DNA from: Cristatella mucedo
Lineage: Eukaryota; Bryozoa; Phylactolaemata; Cristatellidae
Assembly (NCBI GenBank): GCA_009760855.2
Contig: WPIO01000096.1
Location: 427,001 to 491,000, forward strand
Direction of reading: 5' to 3'
Length of the DNA stretch: 64,000 nt
Shown here: in pieces, positions 54,673 to 64,000 of the stretch
How positions within the stretch are numbered: the first letter of the stretch is position 1
Layout of the letters: each line of letters starts with the position of its first letter
The notes under the pieces: generated by a model
The model's input: the letters and a program-made list of their open reading frames with translations, nothing else
What the model was told of the DNA's origin: nothing
Database searches by the model: none
Position numbers and translations under genes: made by a program

Positions 54673-56507
54673 GACGCTGTACTATCAATTTCAGTACAAA
54701 TTAGCTTAACTAATTAGATGTTTGCTGTCGCGATGGACAGATGCAGCCGCGTCACTCCTTTTCTAGACCCGATTGAATAGACAACGTAGTTGGTATGACC
54801 CTGCTCGACCGAGTGGCTGCATTTTCCAGCAGCAGCAATGCCTGGGTAGGAGAGTGTGAGCTGACATCCCAACTCTGCCAGGCGGTACTCAGCTGGAGGC
54901 AGCTGAAGTCCAAGAAGCTGCTGATTTGAAGCAAAGTGGTACAATTTTGACGTCTGTCGCATTTGGCCAGCAGAAGTGTTCGCTTTTGTCTAACCAAGGA
55001 TCTGCAATGTACGTCTTCCAACATATTTCATGTGGTTACTGTAAAAGCCTGTCGACAAATTGAATCACAGTGTGAGTGCCCGGTCAATAGCTGTGGCGTC
55101 ACTAGCTACTTTGGATGCACCAATTGGAGTCCCGTTTGGTGATCGCTCAGATATGGCCGAGCTTTTTCGGCAAACAAAGCTCTCTAACTGTTTGCAACTT
55201 CAAATCCTTCCGTGAACACGCTTTTTCGTTTACAGGGGAATGGGTCAGGCGAATCGTGAAAATATGCCAATGAAGAGTCACTATTGCATTCCTTCAAATG
55301 CCTATTCTGTTAACCATTGCACGACTTACCCATTCGCAAGGAAATAAAGCCTTCGATGAAGCTGTTTGGCTATGCCAGCGACAAAAGTCTAAGACGAACT
55401 TGAGTAACTGGCTTCGACAAACTTTCGAACGTTTGCTGCTTTCCTAGTGGAGAAAAGAAAGCCTTGGTGACGACACGAGCATGTTTGAGCTTGAAATCCA
55501 CTGCATTTAAGAACTGGGGGAACCGAGCACTCAATCAACGGTGGTGACATTAGACCTTGCTATGACCGGATTCGCTCGCTCGGCTGTCGCCGCACACCCT
55601 GTCAATTTGATGGCTGTATCCGGCTAAAAAATGTGTCAGTAAACACATGCTCGTGCACTGAATGACCCAAGGCAGAGCAAAGTGAGAGCTGCCGGAGCTC
55701 TCGGATTCCTCATTGCCGCAGCGCTGGCAGATTTGAGCAGACTGAGTGCCAGCAACAGCGTCCAATGACAAGCAGTGGCTGAACTGCTGGCTTGTACGAA
55801 CGGTTTCAAGATTTGCGTTGGACCTTATTGATCGTTTGAATAAATAAAAAGTACACCACATTGCAATGCTGCTACTCAATGTTTAATAATGTTACTTTCC
55901 AGAGCACCATATTCGCTGTGAATTATTTTAGATCATACCGCGAGAGCTTATACCTCTAGGCGAATTCGAGACGGCACAGGAAGCATTGGGACTGCCATTT
56001 GGTCACGACTCGATGTTTACAGGCTGCCGTCTCGAGGGCTTAGCAATGTTGTCGAGCTGCAAGAAGCAGAATTCCAGCTGATGTGGCGCACGAGCCTGTT
56101 CTCTAGGTTATAAAAACCATCTGGGTACACTGTGAATATAGCTACCGGGTGTACATGCTCTGTTTTGCATGCTTCATGAGTAGCCGTAGTGTCCTTACTC
56201 AAGCTTCAGCTGCCTTGTGTTGCTAACTATTCCTCCATAACACAGCTAAGTAGGTAAGCAGAGTTCGCTTGTCAAGGCTCAGCACAAATAGGTTAATTTT
56301 GTTATCGCTGAAAGTGCTGACGGGAAGATTGCCTTGTGCTTCTGCGAGTCCCCACCCAAACGGTACTGGTTGGCTTCGAAGCAGGTGAAGCACGTGCTGG
56401 TCACCTATTCGACATTTTGAACCGCCACCACTGTCACTATTCCACCCAGCCATTCAGGGCTTGTCTGCTATCGGACAGCTTGAACCGGCAACTTTCGCTT
56501 ACATAAA
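54673..56507. other. Stretch without recognised gene
   Basis: Several minus-strand open frames of 60-109 codons (for example 55,879-55,550 and 56,453-56,223) have mixed composition but no recognised domain or splice support. Confidence 0.35.
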
Positions 56508-57839
56508 TGTAACGCCCTGCTGGCCTTGGCTGAATTTTAGCGCGAACAAGAGCTGTTCGGAGGCGGGCTAGAACTCCTTTGTCCTGGAGCAGTGAGCCAG
56601 AGAGGAGCGTCAGTGCGGTTAGAGAGGAAGCGCTTAAGAGCAAGTCAGGAAGCTCTGAGACGAGCAGCGGTGGCGACTCGGCCTTTAGAATTGGTCCGAT
56701 ACCCACGGAAGCTGCTGATAGATATTGGCTGGCCTGTCAACCTCCGCCTTCACTCCGTGCAAAACGAATCGTCTGCAACCCATTCGCCATTCAAGCTGGA
56801 CAGAGGTGCCCTTCCAGCGGCCTGGGGACGGTATTAATTCCTTTACGTAATGGGTCAAGGTGTCCGGACCCAATACCACTAAGCTCTTGCCCCATTGTTT
56901 CAGCTAGGTATTTAAGAGTCGAGCGACGCTCGCTCTTGGTCTTACGGTCTTTGTCTTTGGTCCGGCTTCGACGCCGTCGCACTCGTTTCTCTGAAAGCGA
57001 GGGAGGAGGGCGGGCTGTTCGCCGGCGATTGACGGAACAGGACGAGACAGCGCTAGGAGGATTCGGTGGAACTCCACCAAATACGGTCGTATCGCGCTGG
57101 CATATTGTGTGTTCTTTCGTGTTTTGTGCTTCTTTTGTGTCGTGTGTGTGCGCGCTAGCACGTGGTCTCGGCATAGGGATTTGCCGGTGCGAGCTAGGCG
57201 TAGTTGGCGTGTGTGGAGCCCTAGTTCTCCCGTTAGAGTTTAGGCTCCGGTTTGCGCTTCAGTGTGGAGAAGTATTTACTCCGCAGGAGTGCTTGAGTTG
57301 GCATGTGTGCAGTATTCCTGTCGCACGGATGGAAACCGAGTTCTAGTTCTCCGGGTAAGGTTTAGGCACCGGTTCGCGCTTCAGTGTGGAGATATATTCC
57401 CTCCGCAAGAGTGTTTAAGTTGGCGTGTTTGGGGTACTCCCTCGGCACAGGTGGGAACGGATTCCTAGTTCTCCGGTTAGGGTTTAGGGGCCGGGTCGCG
57501 CTCAACGTGGAGGAGTATTCCCTCCGCAAGAGTGTTGGTGTAGTTGACAACGTGCGAGGAGTGGGGAGATAAAGCTGAACTAGACGCGCACCGACTTTGT
57601 GCGCTGGCGAATAAAGCTCAGTAAAATCCCCAATTTCTGTGTCTCGCTTTCCAATTCACGCCGCGGACTCACGGCCCCCTTTAGTAACGGTAAGCAGGTC
57701 AGCGCCAGAAACGCTCGTTTCGTGGCGGCCTGCTTATTGCGCGTAGGCGCGCACCGAACGGCATTAGCCGCCAGGTTACGCCGCTAGGTAAGCGGCAGGT
57801 CAAGCCTACACCGCCGAGCCTTCGGCATTGCATAAAGCA
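56508..57839 (+). mobile_element. Candidate long terminal repeat (solo LTR or 5' LTR of a Ty3/gypsy-like element)
   Basis: It begins TGTAACGCCCTG. A TATA-like TATTTAAG lies at about 56,908-56,916, and a polyadenylation signal AATAAA at about 57,610 followed by TTTCTGTGTCTCGCTTTCC. A sequence TTGGTGGCGATCGAAG, like that following LTRs of many Ty3/gypsy elements, starts at about 57,840. If the end is instead placed at CA 57832, a 4-bp TAAA occurs on both sides. No second LTR and no gag or pol sequence are seen. Ends are uncertain. Confidence 0.35.
57221..57550 (+). repeat. 122-bp tandem repeat, three copies
   Basis: CTAGTTCTCCSGKTARRGTT occurs at 57221, 57343 and 57465 (period 122 bp), with shared CCGGTTCGCGCTTCAGTGTG and CTCCGCAAGAGTG words. 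It lies between the TATA-like and AATAAA signals of the candidate LTR. Confidence 0.9.
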
Positions 57840-60800
57840 TTGGTGGCGATCGAAGCTGAGGTGCGTACACTTTGAAAGCAACACATATCTCCCAGGTGCA
57901 ACAACTCGAGACGATCACTCATCTGCCGTACGGCGTTTTCAGTCACAATGCATTCAGGAAACCGCATTTGAATACCTTTTCGACGTTTTACTCGGGTGCC
58001 GTTCGTAAGCTAGCCCACGACACTGGTTACCGAGTGATGATGGATGCCGGATATACTGTTCGAAAAGCCGGAGCCCCACACGAGAGATTACGCCCAAATT
58101 TTTACCCAGGATAGGCACCAGGCCCGTAGGCACCTTAGGCATCTGGTCAACTGGCTGAAGGCCTGCCGATCCTGGACGCAGCCACGAGGAGCACTTGTGA
58201 CCCTGCGCGCGCAGCCATTACTCCCGCCCACCAGCACTGCCTCCTGTAGCGAGCAGCAGGTGCCCGCTACTTGTGAAGGGATTGATCTGTTGCTGAACTG
58301 GCGGCTGCGTTCCGACGATACGATCCCACGTTGACTGGCTGCGCTTCACCGGACTCACAATCTAATGCCTATTTAAATTTGCAAAATGAGAGGACGCCTC
58401 CGGGGTTGATATGAGAGACAAAGCACTTCGTGCTTAAAGGAAAGCTCATTAGTAGCTCGCAACCGAAACGGCGACTTGCAATATGCAAAAGCTAATTCCA
58501 AGGTCAATAATCGCTCTCCTTCGACATGCCAGTCTGCCCAGATCGCTACGACCCGAGATGGGGCAACAGTGTTCGGGATCTATTGCTTAAGGAAAATATA
58601 TTTTGCCCCTTGTATGCCTAGATGCACAGCACGACTTTGCCGCCATCTCCCCATGATGTTGAGGTGTGCAACGTGACTGAGGACGTCCAAACGAGCGCCA
58701 GGAGGGCAGCACCGCTTGGACGTCATGCATCAGCTGCTTGCGGCGGTCGCTAGGAGGAAGTAGCATACGGATGTAATGACTGCTTTGGTTGAGCTTGTAA
58801 AGCTGGAGCGCTCCGCCACGTTTCTGCGACCATGTTAATGTGACGGATTTTTTTTTTAGATTTGCACATAATTACTGTCAAGTTATAATTATAAACCTGC
58901 AACCCCTAGAAGTAAAGCCACTCATTTTGGCAGCTCCAGCCAGAGAGTTAGGCGCCATTTTACCGCTCGCCGGACACACACGAAGACGAGTGGAGCTGGT
59001 CAGCGGCGGCGACATTCAGTGAGCAGCATCTCTTTTACTGGTTCGCCCTTCTCTTCGCCCTAGCCGGAGCAAGCGATTGGAGACGACTCTCGACGAGCCG
59101 TGAAGGCAGGCTTAACTTGTGCAAGGCAGCGTTCGTCGTCACATTTAGCTCGGGGCGAAGTTCATGCTAATTCCACGCGTGCCGCCGCCAACGTGTCGGC
59201 CATGCACTGCGTCTCCCACTCATCGCCTCTGGCTGTAACGCGACGGTGCTTCGGTATTGTGTAATTATTTAAAAATTATTTTGAGATAATTTCAGTCTAT
59301 TTTCTTCGGATCTTGGTAGGATTAAAGCTAGGAAGAAAAGCCGAAACCTAGGACGTCGTGCTGAATGGAGGTTAGTGGATCAACAGCATCATTCTTGTAC
59401 TTGTTGTAAGAGAGCGCTGCACGCCGGTGCCTTTTTGTATGTCTTTCTCGCCTACTAGGGACACCCTTACAGCGGCAAGCTCGGCTTGCCAGCTTATTCT
59501 AGTCGGGGTAGGGAACAACCCTCCGAAATCAATCCTGATTAAAATTATATATAATTATTAAACAACCCTCCGAAATCAATCTTGTGCTTTACAAAGCTCG
59601 GCTCGCAATTTTATTAATTAAATCAGTTCCTATTTTAGTTCTTATTTTATCTCGCCGTATAAAATTCTAGCTAAAGTCGATGTCGAGACGTCAGGGAAAG
59701 TCATTGGCCCCAGAAGCATACGAACTGCAGGCATATATTTGAGGTTAGTCAAAGGCTCAGCTAAATTACTCGATTCCCAGTTTCATCAATTATTAAGCTC
59801 ATCTGTCAGGTATAAAAAAGGTAAACACTTTTACTCTTTTGTTAATTTAAGTAACATGCAGTGGTCGTATATTGTAAGTGGCAGAAAAAGACGTGCCCAG
59901 TGTTGCATCACAATTTATTATCCGTAAGTCACTGTACATTTTAATGTAAAGACTGCCAGGTTATTGCTAACTTGAAGCAGCTACTTTGCAGACAAAGAAA
60001 TGGAGACGCAATGTCACTCCTGGTGGCATAGAAATAATGGTCCGCCATCTAAAACATTGCTGAACCTACTGGGTGTTTTAGAATGACCTTGTCCACGGAA
60101 TTCGTCGAAAGGTGAGACAATCGTTTACCAATCAAGATACCTCGGTTGTGGTCACGCTTGTGATGCCAATGTTTTTATTTATATGTATTCCGAGCTGATT
60201 AGGTGGGGTCATAATGTTGTTCAAGATACTACAGAGCTGTGTGCTTGCTACTGATTGTGCTCTTGTTGCAGCAAAATGTACATGGATCGTCAACTTGCTT
60301 GTTAACTGGCCATCAATTTTAAACTTTTTCCATCTTAAAAAGTAGTTGAAAGAGGTAGAATTTGCTAGTTGTTCAACGAATGACTTACATCTAGACTGAT
60401 TGACCTGCGGAAAACGAATTTACCTGCGGAAAATGGCTTGTCACTTTGTAACTTTAATCCAGAGTCTAGACTCAGGGCCTAATGTGGGTAGGCATTGCTG
60501 GAGCATGTTTCGTCTATATCGTGCCTACTATCGTTGTGTGACAAGGTGTTTGGTCGCAGCCTTGACAAATAATCAAGGCTGTGGCCTTTGCAACGTCTCT
60601 ACATTTTCAACCAGCATGGCGAATAATGCTGTTAGCCTAATGCAGTAAGCTGTTCTCATTCGTCATTGATATAGACAAGGAGAAAGGGAAGCAATACTGA
60701 CCCTCAGTCTGTGCGAGCACGTGCTAATTGATCTAAGGCAGCTTGCTGCTGGACATTCTTTTCAATCTTCGTGCATTGTATTGTATTGTAGCTCACTATT

Positions 60801-60861
60801 CGGTCATCATACTTTGATTTACTCCCTGCCTATGCCTACGGCTTCACCTTTAGGTCATTGG
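57840..60861. other. Stretch without recognised gene
   Basis: Open frames near 57,872-58,334 directly after the candidate LTR have no recognised domain. The region from 58,960 to 59,230 is CG-richer. AATC-containing repeats CAACCCTCCGAAATCAATC occur at about 59517 and 59563. A short minus/plus search for exon-like pieces at 59.7-60.1 kb gave nothing that could be joined convincingly. Confidence 0.35.
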
Positions 60862-61030
60862 TGAGCCGTGAACACACTAGGTAAGGCGGTTTCTTTCAGG
60901 GCTTCGGTCTCGAGGTCGTTGGTTCGATTCCTGTTGTGGGCGATCCCTTATCGCCACTGCAAGCGGTGGTGATAGCCGTAAAGGCTCTTCTGTCGCTATA
61001 CAAAAGGAGGCTGTTTAAGCAGCTAGGATT
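60862..61030 (+). mobile_element. SINE-D, best preserved copy
   Basis: The tRNA-like head with ACTAGGTAAGGCGGTTTC and a perfect pol III box B GGTTCGATTCC at 60921-60931 is followed by CTTATCGCCACTGCAAGCGG, TGGTGATAGCCGTAAAGGCT and a tail with TCTGTCGCTATACAAAAGGA. It serves as the reference for the other SINE-D copies. Confidence 0.88.
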
Positions 61031-62732
61031 CCTCAGTTAAGCTGCGGAGCCAACTATTCGGTCGTTCCCTCTTGCTTCCAGTGCTGCTTGTTGTCCTATC
61101 AGCATAGTAGGCCTGTGGTATCGTGGCCACAGAGCCTCTTTCAAAAGTCAGCAGTAGCTCTCCTGCCTGACTCGGTAGCTTAATTAACCCCATTCACAGC
61201 CAGCATAGTTTTCACTGACAACTTGTCTCGTTAGGCAATTTGCCTTGTTCTTGTTCTGGTTCAGCTGAATTGCCTTCATTCTGCTTCTTTCTGGTCCTCG
61301 AACATTCAATTTTTCCTGAGTGCCGATTATGGGGATTCACAATGCCGATTCAATGTTAAGCAGATGTTTGCTCGCACCTTTATGTTGAATGCAGTAGCTT
61401 ATAATAGTCACCATGCGACGTTGGCTCGGATTTGCAGGGCTTCCCCATTAACGAGCTGGTAGGGATGTGAATCTAAGCCAGCTCCCCCATCACTCGCAGC
61501 AACGTAATGGACGAATTGAAACCATATTTTTGGAAAGCAAATCACGGCAGTGGGTTCGATATCTTTGCTACTAGCATGTTAATATCAGCTCGGTTCTAAA
61601 AATTATAACATCGCCAGGCGTGAGTCCAGCGAATGCTGAAGGTTGAGCCGTCCAGAAAACCCATAGCCTGGCGATTATATTACTGCCAAGGCCAGCTGTT
61701 GCTTTGAGTCGTTCTACTGGCCTCTGCAATCGTATCGGCAAAGCATCGCCTACCCTTCTCAGCTGAGTCCCGAGTCTGGGACGCCTTCCTTTATCAAGGA
61801 CTGGGGCGAGGCATGCTTATGCTTGGCTTTTCTCCTGGCCTTTCTCCGACTGATGTTCGATCGAAACGGCTCAGCTTAGTAAACCCTAGAGGTTATAAAG
61901 CCACAGCCGAAGATTTGTTATCACAAAGCTGCGTGAAAGTAAAGCTAGGTCGCAGCAACATATGAAAGCATGGTAAGGTCACACCTTTTATGCTGCCCAC
62001 TTATTCTAAACTAGTGGCAAGCAAAGAGTCGTGTTTGACGTTCGGTGGAGTGTGACCGAGCGATTGATATTTAATGCTAAAATTTAATTTAATTTAAAAA
62101 TTTAATGCTAAAGGAATTTTTTTTCATGAATCGTAAAAGGATCGTTCCACATAAGTACAACCTTGGAATAGTTTGTTTTGCAGACACATGGAACCTCGAT
62201 TAATTAGTGCGAACTTCTGATTCCAATAGATTAAAAAAAATAGTATTTCACTGTCCAATGCTCTGCAGATAGAATGAAAGCATATGCCTCAATGCTAGCT
62301 ACAAAACACGTAAAGCATGCGATGCTGGTGTGCCCGTGTGTCCAGCGACCTCACAGATCTTCTCACCTGGCGGTCACTTATGCCGCTATATTAATCGTCT
62401 GCAGACGCAGCTGGAGCTGCAGCTGCTGCTGCCGTAGGCTGGGTGAACCCCGCGAGGAGGCCAACTGGGTTACCCTGGAAGGTGGAGCTCTAGCAGGCAC
62501 AAGCACATGCCAGTGCCAGAGCGTCCGTAACTGCTGCCTGGTTGAAGTTTGAGCAAGCCAGATAGAATGAATAAGATCCATTGGCCCCCATTGTCTCAGT
62601 CATTTGCAGCAGCCTACATCCACGATCATTAACTAACTCAATCATTTACTGCTGAAACAGACTATCTGCTTGCATAGGAGGGATGAGGCTTCGGAAGCTG
62701 ACGGCTCTTCAACTGAGTGTGGGTAAAGTCGC
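61031..62732. other. Stretch without recognised gene
   Basis: No LINE or SINE match and no splice-supported coding sequence. ATTTAATGCTAAA is repeated near 62,072 and 62,100. Confidence 0.4.
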
Positions 62733-62890
62733 TTTCGCTCCTCGAATGCAAGAAAGCGTTTCCTCATATTCGAGAGCACGGTTTTGAGAGGCTCTCATTA
62801 GGCAGCTTTCTGCAGCTTCTGAGAAATAGCAGCTAGTGCTGCTGCTCCTGCTGTAGCGAGCAGTAGGTAGCTTACCAGCCTAGCTTACTG
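62733..62890 (-). repeat. Inverted diverged copy of part of the 3.9-kb array unit
   Basis: CCTCGAATGCAAGAAAGCGT followed by TTCCTCATATTCGAGAGCAC, then GGCAGCTTTCTGCAGCTTCT and AGTAGGTAGCTTACCAGCCT, is the reverse complement of about 40,550-40,710 in unit 1, with substitutions. Confidence 0.82.
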
Positions 62891-62931
62891 GTTGGCAAGA
62901 AGTACCCTTTTAACTATTCTGCCGATTTCAG

Positions 62932-64000
62932 CAATAATAATAATAATAATAATAATATTGCACTTGATAAAGCGCCCTCAGAGAACTTAATCTCTTTCGA
63001 GGCGCTTTACATTTGCTGCAAAGTGATACGCAACAGAATAGTAAGTACAATCGTGCTTGAAAAACAAACAAAATGAATAACATGGTTAGGGGTTACATGC
63101 ACTGGGTCAGCATGCAAATGTGGTTAGTGGCAGCATGAACAGTGTCAGCACGCATAAGCACATCGAGGACGAATCACAAGGACCCACTAAATGCTGTCCT
63201 AAATAGGTATGTTTTTAAGTTTCTTTTAAATGTGGTCAGGTCAGGGGATGTTCTGATGCAGGTCGAGAGGGAGTTCCAGGCTGTGGGAGCAAACGAGCTA
63301 AATGCACGGTCTTCAAAGGATTTAAGGTTTGTACGAGGTATTTCTAGACTGTTGGATTCCAAAAAGCGAGTGGTACGGTGCTTTGCCTGATGGTGTAGTA
63401 TATCTGAAAGGTAGGCTGGAGCCATAGAATGAAGAGACCTAAAAGTGAGCGACAAAACCTTGAAGTCAATCCGTTGCTTGACTGGTAACCAGTGCAGGTC
63501 GGCGAGAAGTGGAGTAATGTGGCAACTGCGACGCTCACGACAGACAAGCCTAGCTGCAGAGTTTTGCACCAGCTGCAATCGCCTGATCGCACATGCTGGT
63601 AGGCCTGTAAGCAGTGAGTTGCAGAAGTCGAGACGGGATGTCACGAATGCACGGACCAGCTTAGACGTGGTATCCTTATCTAAACAAGCCCTAATATTAG
63701 CAATGTTATGAAGCTGAAAATAGGCTGATTTGACTGTGGAGCTGATGTGGTCGTCTAACGAGAGGTCGCTTTGGAATATGACACCTAGATTTCGAGCTGA
63801 TGCAACTGGAGATATGCTGGCAGAGCCAATTTTGAATGTCAGCCTTTCCAATTTCTGAATAACAATAGGTTTGCCCATAACTAGTAAGTTAGTTTTATCA
63901 TCGTTTAGTTTTAGAAAATTTGCTGCCATCCATGATCGGATGTCATCAATGCATGCAGCAAGTGAGTTGAGAGAATTTGAGGTGCTCGAAGGCTGGGAGG
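62932..64000 (-). mobile_element. LINE-A (CR1/L2-like), best preserved copy, truncated by the window edge
   Basis: A 251-codon frame (63929-63174) is open and continues in frame to the window edge. It reads LAACIDDIRSWMAANFLKLN, DDKTNLLVMGKP, ARNLGVIFQSDLSLDDHISS, TSRLDFCNSLLTGLPACAIR, LHWLPVKQRIDFKVLSLTFR and AWNSLSTCIRTSPDLTTFKR, ending AFSGSL-stop. This is the segment after the RT catalytic YADD motif in CR1/L2 elements. The 3' UTR follows with GCGCCTCGAAAGAGATTAAG on the minus strand and an ATT tail at 62932-62956. Absence of frameshifts suggests a relatively young insertion. The endonuclease and RT core would lie to the right. Confidence 0.93.

Noticed and set aside
56579-57346. 255-codon plus frame as a gene
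   Set aside because: No recognised domain. It overlaps the candidate LTR and its 122-bp tandem repeats, and the residues look compositional.
59680-60120. Exon-like pieces (ATG frame starting MSRRQGKS near 59,680; a short AG-GT segment near 60,085-60,112)
   Set aside because: The first runs into a TGA just before its donor-like site, the second is only about 35 bp, and they could not be joined into a convincing reading frame.
60921-60931. Perfect pol III B box as a tRNA gene
   Set aside because: No cloverleaf or acceptor stem can be formed around it, and the same sequence with body and tail recurs elsewhere, so it is a tRNA-derived SINE.
63174-63929. 251-codon minus frame as a host gene
   Set aside because: It is the post-catalytic part of a CR1/L2-like LINE ORF, with several decayed relatives in the same window.

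Overview
This is repeat-rich nuclear DNA from a multicellular animal, most likely an aquatic invertebrate. The evidence is one spliced gene with GT/AG introns and an animal-type type I phosphatidylinositol-4-phosphate 5-kinase (PIP5K) protein, plus many CR1/L2-like LINE fragments, tRNA-derived SINEs, and GA, GACA and CA microsatellites. There are no operons, ribosome binding sites or other prokaryotic features. The species cannot be named from the sequence. A flatworm with heavy repeat content would fit, but that is a guess.

Layout. 1-8.5 kb: four exons of PIP5K on the minus strand, running off the left edge, with introns full of microsatellites and LINE/SINE pieces. 8.5-15.5 kb: LINE-A and LINE-B fragments, a reversed SINE-D, microsatellites, no recognisable gene. 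15.55-16.54 kb: a 988-base low-complexity tract with no T on the plus strand. 16.5-30 kb: more LINE-A/LINE-B 3' ends, a ~360-bp direct-repeat pair, SINE-C and SINE-D copies, ~310-330-bp satellite-like monomers, and a GC/CpG-rich block. 31.4-33.1 kb: a decayed R2-like LINE with a restriction-like endonuclease, flanked by two related Ser/Glu-rich segments. 33-38.9 kb: a long alternating purine-pyrimidine tract and some weak candidate exons. 38.97-53.33 kb: a tandem array of about 3.7 copies of a 3,915-bp unit that is itself a mosaic of older repeats. 53.5-64 kb: a GCT-rich stretch, a LINE-B 3' end, a candidate LTR with internal 122-bp repeats, a SINE-D, an inverted piece of the array unit, and the best preserved LINE-A copy at the right edge.

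The main themes are (1) a real signalling-kinase gene split across long repeat-filled introns, found by matching peptide to splice sites; (2) two LINE families and two tRNA-derived SINE families, with SINE-C sharing its 3' tail with LINE-A, as expected if the SINE uses the LINE machinery; and (3) a recently amplified macrosatellite-like array whose inner units are more alike than its edge units. Most other open reading frames lie in microsatellites, LINE fragments or repeated units and are not host genes.
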